Shown: positions 58,756-64,000 of the stretch, piece by piece
Layout of the letters: each line of letters starts with the position of its first letter
Position numbering within the stretch: position 1 is the stretch's first letter
DNA from: Actinopolymorpha singaporensis
Lineage (GTDB): Bacteria > Actinomycetota > Actinomycetes > Propionibacteriales > Actinopolymorphaceae
DNA: 64,000 bases
Assembly (NCBI RefSeq): GCF_900104745.1
Contig: NZ_LT629732.1
Span: forward strand, 2,777,981 to 2,841,980
Reading direction: 5' to 3'
Translations under genes and position numbers: made by a program
Notes under the pieces: model-generated
Seen by the model: only the letters and a program-made list of their open reading frames with translations
Databases searched by the model: none
What the model was told of the DNA's origin: nothing

Positions 58756-59979
58756 ATGTCGAAGTCGCAGGTCCTGGAGGTGGCCGGGCGTAAGGTGACC
58801 ATCACCAACCCGGACAAGCTCGTCTTCCCTGCCGGCGGCCACACCAAGCTCGACCTGGTGCGCTACTACCTTGCGGTCGCCGACGGAGCCCTGCGCGGTA
58901 TCGAGGGCCGCCCGATGATCCTGAAGCGGTTCGTCAAGGGGATCGAACAGGAGGCGTTCTTCCAGAAGCGCGCACCCGGCAACCGGCCGGACTGGGTGGA
59001 GGTGGCCAAACTCCACTACGCCTCCGGGCGTTCCGCGGAGGAGGCCGTGGTCCGCGACGCGGCCGGGCTGGCGTGGGCGATCAACCTCGGCTGCGTCGAC
59101 CTCAACCCACACCCCGTGCTGGCGGAGGACCTCGACCACCCCGACGAGCTACGCATCGACCTCGACCCCGTCCCCGGCGTGGAGTGGAAGCAGATCCTCG
59201 ACGTCGCGCTCGTCGCCCGGGAGGTGCTGGAGGACCACGGGCTCACCGCCTGGCCGAAGACCTCCGGCTCGCGCGGCTTCCACATCTACGCACGGATCGA
59301 ACCCCACTGGACGTTCCGCGACGTGCGCCTCGCCGCGGAGACCGTCGCTCGTGAGGTGGAGAACCGCGCACCCGACCTTGCCACCAGCAAGTGGTGGAAG
59401 GAGGAACGCCAGGGCGTGTTCGTCGACTTCAACCAGAACGCCAAGGACCGCACGGTGGCTTCGGCGTACTCCGTGCGACCCACCTCCGACGCCCGTGTGT
59501 CCACGCCGCTGCGGTGGGACGAGGTGCCCGGCTGCCGGCCCGAGGCGTTCACACTGTCGACCGTCCTCGAACGCTACGCAGAACTCGGCGACCCGTGGGA
59601 GGACATCGGCACCGCCCACGGTTCCCTGGAACCCCTGCTCGACCTCGCCAGGCGGCTCGGCCCCGCAGAGAAGCCCCCCAAGGGGACCGGCCGGCGGCAA
59701 CAGACGATGCCGCTGGTCGAAATAGCCCGGGCGAAGACCAGGGAAGAAGCTCTCGAAGGGCTGGAACGCTGGAAGGCCCGTCACTCCACCGTGGTCGGGC
59801 ATCTGCACCCCGCCGACATCCTGGTCGACGGTATGCGCGGACGAAGCTCGGTCTGGTACCGCATCCGGGTCAACCTCCAGCACGTCCCCGAGGCGCAACG
59901 GCCACCGCAGGAACCCCTCGAGGTCGACTACGACCCGTGGGCGAACGCCCCGTGGGCGCAGGAGCGGGACAGCCGGTAG
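58756..59979 (+). CDS. LigD-type polymerase (non-homologous end joining)
   Basis: A 407-residue stand-alone LigD polymerase domain of the archaeo-eukaryotic primase superfamily. The catalytic Asp pair is in ELRIDLDPVPG (about residues 135-137), the third Asp in GVFVDFNQNAKDRT (about 225), and SGSRGFHIY binds the nucleotide. It fills gaps or adds ribonucleotides at DNA ends during Ku-dependent repair. No ligase or nuclease domain and no Ku gene are in the window. A short hairpin (60051-60067) follows. Confidence 0.92.
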   Translation: MSKSQVLEVAGRKVTITNPDKLVFPAGGHTKLDLVRYYLAVADGALRGIEGRPMILKRFVKGIEQEAFFQKRAPGNRPDWVEVAKLHYASGRSAEEAVVRDAAGLAWAINLGCVDLNPHPVLAEDLDHPDELRIDLDPVPGVEWKQILDVALVAREVLEDHGLTAWPKTSGSRGFHIYARIEPHWTFRDVRLAAETVAREVENRAPDLATSKWWKEERQGVFVDFNQNAKDRTVASAYSVRPTSDARVSTPLRWDEVPGCRPEAFTLSTVLERYAELGDPWEDIGTAHGSLEPLLDLARRLGPAEKPPKGTGRRQQTMPLVEIARAKTREEALEGLERWKARHSTVVGHLHPADILVDGMRGRSSVWYRIRVNLQHVPEAQRPPQEPLEVDYDPWANAPWAQERDSR

Positions 59980-60050
59980 TACGCCGGTAGGCCGCGCGCC
60001 AGGACGGACAAGCACGGCCTTCCCGATCGCAAACACCCAGCTGCCCGCAT

Positions 60051-60067
60051 GACCGGCACCACCGGTC
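60051..60067 (+). terminator. Short hairpin downstream of the LigD gene
   Basis: GACCGG-cacca-CCGGTC, a perfect 6-bp stem, no T-tract. A second small stem (CCTGC-tcgga-GCAGG) lies at 60096-60110. Otherwise the 213-bp gap shows nothing. Confidence 0.3.
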
Positions 60068-60192
60068 GGAACTCCGGGTCCAACGGCCGGAAAACCCTGC
60101 TCGGAGCAGGCAGGATGGCGGGCAGTCGACCGTGCCCGGTAAGGCATTCCTGCCTGTGCGTAATGATGGAAGCCCTGGACCCCTAAGGACCG

Positions 60193-61890
60193 ATGGTCGC
60201 TCGCGGTGACGACTCCCGCGCTGGTGCGTGCGAGGATGGGGAAGAGAATCGAGGTCTTCTGGTGACTCTCATCGCGAACGAGCGAGTACGGGGATCCTTG
60301 GAGCGGATCGCCGAAAGCGCCGCCGCGCTCACCGGCGCGGCGTATTCGGGCATAGTGCTGGTCGACGGCGAATCGCCCGAACTCGCCGTCTCGCACGGCC
60401 CGCACCACTCGACCTACGACTCGCTGTTGCTCGGCGCGGAGTCGGGCGTGCTGCGGCAGGTGCTCGGCAGCGACGGGCCCACGCACGTCACCGACGTCCA
60501 CGGCCTGCCCGTGCCGCTGCAACGATCGCGGGAAAGTCGGAAGGCCGAACGAGCCGGCAGTACGCCTTCGACGCCGACCGGCGGCCTGCTCGGCGACCGC
60601 ATCCTTTCTCCGGAGTGCGGTGAATTGTGCGGGGCGCTGGTCGTGGCCGCCAAACGCAGTGGCACCTTCACCGCCGAGGACGCCTGCGCGGTCACCGTCC
60701 TCGCCGACGCGGCCGGAGCGACGATCGAACAGGCCCGGATCGCGGCCCGGGAACGACGACGGCAGCAGTGGCTTTCCACCAGCGCCACGGTGACCAGCCT
60801 GCTGCTGAAGCACGTCGACCCGAAGGAGGCCCTGCGCGAGATCCTGCGGGGTGGCTTCCGCGAACTGTGCGGTGCCGACGTCTCCGCCGTGATGTGCGCC
60901 GATCCGGTCCGGCCGCACGTACCGCTGGTCATCGCCGCGGACGGGCTCGGGCTGGACGACATCCCGGTCACCGAGATGTCACCGGACAGCCTGACCGGGC
61001 GAGTGCTTCGTACCGGCGAGGAGATCATCAGCTCCGACCTGTCCGCGGTCGAGGGGTACAACCCCCCGCCCGTGTGCGCCAAGCGGCTCGCCGCGCTCGG
61101 ACCCGGGATGCTGCTGCCACTGCAGGCCGGTGAACGGATCCTCGGCGTCCTCCAGGTCGGCTGGCGCCGTGGCTCTCCGCAGGGCCTGTCGGCGCTGGAG
61201 CAGGGTGAGCAGGTCGAGCTGGTACGCAGCTTCGCCCGTCAAGCCGCGCTTGCGCTGCTGCGGTTGCACTCGGAGGAGGACCGCGACCAGCTGCTGGTGC
61301 TACGGGAACGCGACCGCATCGCCGGCGAGCTGAGCGGCGGCGTGATCGAACGCCTGTCCCAGTCGCAGCTGGACCTGCACAGTGCCCTCGGTCTCGCCCG
61401 GCAGCCCGAGGTCCGCAGCCGCCTGCGGTCGGCCGTCGAGCGGCTGGAGGACACGGTACGGGCGATGCGTGAGATCGTGTTCCAGACCCAGGACGAGACA
61501 ACCACGGACGTGCCGTCGACTACTTGGCAGCCGGTGCTGGAAGAGATCGACTCCGCGTGTTCGGCGGCCGGTCTGCATCCCCGGCTGGTGCTCGCCGGCC
61601 ACCTGGACCGGACGACCCTGACCAGGTGGGTGCGGGCTGAACTCGCCGCTGCGGTTCGGCACTCGCTCGCGCTCACGCCGCATCTGTCGTCGACGTCGGT
61701 GGAGGTGTGCATCGAGGTCACGGTTGACGATCTGCTGCTGACCGTCTCCGATCAGGTGGGCAAGCCGGCTGCGACCATCGACGCCGAACGCATGGCCCCG
61801 CTGGAACAGTGCGCACGCGAACACGGCGGCCGGGTCTCCGTGTCGCAGACCGAGAACCACACTCGCATCGAATGGCACCTCCCCACCTGA
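60193..61890 (+). CDS. DevS-like GAF sensor protein without phospho-accepting His
   Basis: A 565-residue cytosolic protein. Two GAF domains (about residues 30-180 and 200-350) are followed by a region matching HisKA_3 of DevS/DosT kinases. The expected RIARDLHDxVIQRL reads RIAGELSGGVIERL (about residues 374-387), so the phospho-accepting His is Ser. The ATPase part also lacks the N-box Asn (AAVRHSLAL) and has SDQVG instead of DDGVG. It therefore should not autophosphorylate. It may act as a ligand-controlled partner of another kinase. ATG with TAAGGA upstream. Confidence 0.85.
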   Translation: MVARGDDSRAGACEDGEENRGLLVTLIANERVRGSLERIAESAAALTGAAYSGIVLVDGESPELAVSHGPHHSTYDSLLLGAESGVLRQVLGSDGPTHVTDVHGLPVPLQRSRESRKAERAGSTPSTPTGGLLGDRILSPECGELCGALVVAAKRSGTFTAEDACAVTVLADAAGATIEQARIAARERRRQQWLSTSATVTSLLLKHVDPKEALREILRGGFRELCGADVSAVMCADPVRPHVPLVIAADGLGLDDIPVTEMSPDSLTGRVLRTGEEIISSDLSAVEGYNPPPVCAKRLAALGPGMLLPLQAGERILGVLQVGWRRGSPQGLSALEQGEQVELVRSFARQAALALLRLHSEEDRDQLLVLRERDRIAGELSGGVIERLSQSQLDLHSALGLARQPEVRSRLRSAVERLEDTVRAMREIVFQTQDETTTDVPSTTWQPVLEEIDSACSAAGLHPRLVLAGHLDRTTLTRWVRAELAAAVRHSLALTPHLSSTSVEVCIEVTVDDLLLTVSDQVGKPAATIDAERMAPLEQCAREHGGRVSVSQTENHTRIEWHLPT

Positions 61891-61892
61891 CC

Positions 61893-64000
61893 TCAGGCGG
61901 GGTCGACAACGGAGACCGCTCCGGAGCCGTGGGCGTGGGCCGGCTCGGCGCCGGAGTACACCCGCCACAGCTGGGCGTACCGGCCGTCAGCGGCCACCAG
62001 GTCCCGATGCGTACCGTCCTCCACCACCCGGCCGTGGTCGACCACGACGATCCGGTCGGCGCGTTCGGCAGTGGTGAGCCGGTGCGCGATGAGCAGCGTG
62101 GTGCGCTGCCGGGCCAGCGTCTCGGTCGCCTGGATGACCAGTGCCTCAGTGCCGGGGTCCAGCGCCGCGGTCGCCTCGTCCAGCAGCAGGATGTCGGGGT
62201 CGACGAGGTACGCCCGGGCCAGCGCGAGCAGCTGCCGCTGCCCGGCGGACAGGTTGCGCCCGCGTTCGCCCACCGTGTGCAGGTAGCCGTCCCGCATCCG
62301 GGCGACCGCCTGGTGCGCGCCCACCGCCCGCGCCGCCGCCTCGACCTCGGCGTCGGTGGCCTCCGGCCGTCCGTACGCGATGGCGTCACGGACGGTGCCC
62401 GGGAAGAGGAACGCCTCCTGGGGTACGTAGCCGAGCCGGTGACGGTATCCGTCGAGGTCGAACTCGCGGACGTCCGTGCCGTCCACCCGAACGCTTCCGC
62501 CGGTCGGGTCGTAGAACCGGGCGACCAGCTTCACCAGCGTGGTCTTCCCGGCGCCGGTCTCGCCGACGAGCGCGACCGTCTCACCCGCGCGTACTCGCAG
62601 GTTGACGCCCTGCAAGGCATCGCCCGCGGCGTTCTGGTAGTGGAACCGCACGTCGTCGAAGACGATCTCGCCGGTGAGCCGGCCGACCTCCTCCGGGTGC
62701 TCGGCCTGCGGTGTGGTGGTGGGCGTACGCAGCAGCTCGCTGATCCGGCGCAGGCCAACCCGCGCCTGCTGGTAGCCGTCGAAGACCTGCGAGAGCTGCT
62801 GGACGGGGGAGAAGAACAGGTCGAGGTAGAGCAGGTAGGCGATCAGCGCGCCGGCGGTGAGGCTGCCGTCGTGCACCAGGCCGGCACCGACGCCGAGGAC
62901 TACCGATGCCGCGGCCAGGTTGAGGAACTGCACGAACGGGAAGTACGTGCCGATGTAGCGCTGGGCCCGCAACCTGCTGACCCGGTAGGCGTCGCTCTTC
63001 TCCTCGAACCGGTTGGCGTTGTGCTCCTCGCGGCCGAACGCCTGCGCCACCCGCATCCCCGCGACGTTCTCCTGCAAGCTGGTGTTGACGACGCTGATCC
63101 GCTCCCGCGCCTCCTGGTAGGCCACCGAGGACTTCGCCCGGAAGATCAGCGTGGCCACGATCAGCACCGGCATCAACGTGAGCACCGCGAGGGCGAGCTC
63201 CCAGTTGATCCACACCAGCGCGACCAGGACGCCGACGAACTGCAGGATCGCGACCACCGCGGTCAGGAGCGAGGTCTGCAGGAACGACGACAGTGCGTCG
63301 ATGTCGGTGGTCATCCGGGTCATGATCCGGCCACCCATCTCGCGCTCGTAGTAGTCGAGACCGAGGCGCTGCAGGTGGGCGAACAGCTTGACCCGCAGGG
63401 AGTACAGCACGCGTTCGCCGGTGCGGCCGGCCACCCTCGTCTGGCCGATGTTGATCACCCAGTCGGTGATCACGACGCCGAGCGCGACCGCGGCCGCCAC
63501 CAGAACGACCGAGACCGCGTGCCGCTGGACCCCGGCGTCCACTCCGTGCCGGATCAGCAGCGGCAGGCACAGCGAGGCGATCGCGTCCGCTGCCACCAGA
63601 ACCAGCGCCAGCAGCAACGGCCGGCTGAACGGCCGGAGGGCACGCGGCAGGGTGAACCCCGGGTCGGGTTTCTGCGCGTCCTCCATGCTCACCTCGGGGA
63701 CGTCGCGGACCGGTGGCAGTTTCTCCACCTGGGCCAGCACTTCCGGCGTCGGCGGCATGCTGGCCAGCCAGCCCCCGCCCATACCGCCGCCCATACCGCC
63801 ACCGCCGCGGCCCCCACCGCCACCGAACCCGCCGCCGAGTCCGGTCGCCTGCTGCACCCGGGTCAGGTGGCTGGGCGTGTCGTCTCCGCGGCGTACCCAC
63901 AGCTCGGGGGTGATCCCGTCGACCTGGGCAGCCGTGTCAACCTCGGCTTGCGGGGTGTCGATCTCGGCCTCGCCGGCCTCGATGCCCTCGGCGTCCTCGC
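61893..64000 (-). CDS. ABC-type exporter (ATPase fused to membrane domain), N-terminus cut off
   Basis: At least 654 residues are visible from GTG 63857, and the frame stays open to the right edge. Six helices (about 70-360) are followed by the ATPase: Walker A GETGAGKTT, signature LSAGQRQ, Walker B ILLLDEA and IAHRL. A Gly-rich stretch (GLGGGFGGGGGRGGGGMGGG) precedes the membrane domain. No ribosome site precedes GTG 63857 and no other start lies in the window, so the true start is probably beyond 64000, perhaps as part of a larger fusion. It exports lipid or drug-type substrates. It converges on the sensor gene with 2 bp between stops. Confidence 0.9.
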   Translation of the reverse strand, partial: EDAEGIEAGEAEIDTPQAEVDTAAQVDGITPELWVRRGDDTPSHLTRVQQATGLGGGFGGGGGRGGGGMGGGMGGGWLASMPPTPEVLAQVEKLPPVRDVPEVSMEDAQKPDPGFTLPRALRPFSRPLLLALVLVAADAIASLCLPLLIRHGVDAGVQRHAVSVVLVAAAVALGVVITDWVINIGQTRVAGRTGERVLYSLRVKLFAHLQRLGLDYYEREMGGRIMTRMTTDIDALSSFLQTSLLTAVVAILQFVGVLVALVWINWELALAVLTLMPVLIVATLIFRAKSSVAYQEARERISVVNTSLQENVAGMRVAQAFGREEHNANRFEEKSDAYRVSRLRAQRYIGTYFPFVQFLNLAAASVVLGVGAGLVHDGSLTAGALIAYLLYLDLFFSPVQQLSQVFDGYQQARVGLRRISELLRTPTTTPQAEHPEEVGRLTGEIVFDDVRFHYQNAAGDALQGVNLRVRAGETVALVGETGAGKTTLVKLVARFYDPTGGSVRVDGTDVREFDLDGYRHRLGYVPQEAFLFPGTVRDAIAYGRPEATDAEVEAAARAVGAHQAVARMRDGYLHTVGERGRNLSAGQRQLLALARAYLVDPDILLLDEATAALDPGTEALVIQATETLARQRTTLLIAHRLTTAERADRIVVVDHGRVVEDGTHRDLVAADGRYAQLWRVYSGAEPAHAHGSGAVSVVDPA

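Noticed and set aside
1-64000. tRNA, rRNA, CRISPR, IS elements, integrase, attachment site
   Set aside because: I saw no cloverleaf genes, no evenly spaced 25-40 bp repeats with spacers, no transposase or recombinase, and no flanking terminal repeats. The tandem arrays present are short and intragenic or in leaders.

Overview
The window is very GC-rich, densely coding bacterial DNA with strong G/C bias at third codon positions. The gene content is typical of a soil-type actinobacterium: an F420-type luciferase-like oxidoreductase, three GAF-ANTAR proteins, a DUF222/HNH (13E12-type) protein, a stand-alone LigD polymerase, DUF2243 next to CtaG, and abundant GNAT and SDR genes. Many start codons lie 6-8 nt behind a TANNNT hexamer, the signature of leaderless transcription in this phylum. 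A member of the Propionibacteriales (for example Actinopolymorpha or Kribbella relatives) would fit, but the genus cannot be fixed from the sequence alone. I found no tRNA, rRNA, CRISPR array, IS element or prophage.

Layout. 1-2 kb: an SDR cut by the left edge, an alkB with a candidate LexA box over its promoter, and a small methyltransferase preceded by a tiny Pro/Arg-rich ORF. 2.1-6.1 kb: two tandem paralogous secreted beta-propeller genes, one with a Sec-like and one with a Tat-like leader. 6.3-8.9 kb: two decayed genes facing each other, a frameshifted DUF222/HNH gene with a 15-bp repeat array and a phosphotransferase that lost its middle. 8.9-15.3 kb: a sugar operon on the minus strand (lipoprotein, two permeases, GH4 glycosidase, HAD hydrolase), with a divergent PfkB kinase. 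15.3-31.6 kb: LLM oxidoreductase, secreted M14 carboxypeptidase, GNAT-GH127, a TetR-GH29-lipase/esterase cluster, a Tat amidase, and a pair of GAF-ANTAR regulators.

31.8-44 kb: CDP-alcohol phosphatidyltransferase, then an SDR / TIM-barrel isomerase / SDR operon. A MerR-membrane protein pair, a coiled-coil protein, a phytanoyl-CoA dioxygenase-like enzyme, a FadR-type regulator and a second sugar ABC operon follow. This set reads as uptake and oxidation of a sugar, sugar acid or cyclitol. 44-47 kb: small genes including a phosphotransferase-fold protein without its catalytic loop and a uridine-kinase tail remnant.

47-64 kb: a cold-shock gene with hairpins on both sides, MalQ, DUF2243-CtaG, STAS and GAF-ANTAR regulators, MOSC, a VOC gene divergent from an ArsR/SRPBCC-VOC operon, an EamA exporter, a DHA2-type MFS exporter, LigD polymerase, a DevS-like GAF sensor that has lost its phospho-accepting His, and an ABC exporter running off the right edge.

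The most notable points are the alkB SOS box, the sensor with no catalytic histidine, the consistent leaderless start architecture, tiny ORFs whose stops overlap the next start, and convergent genes whose repeat-rich tails overlap antisense.
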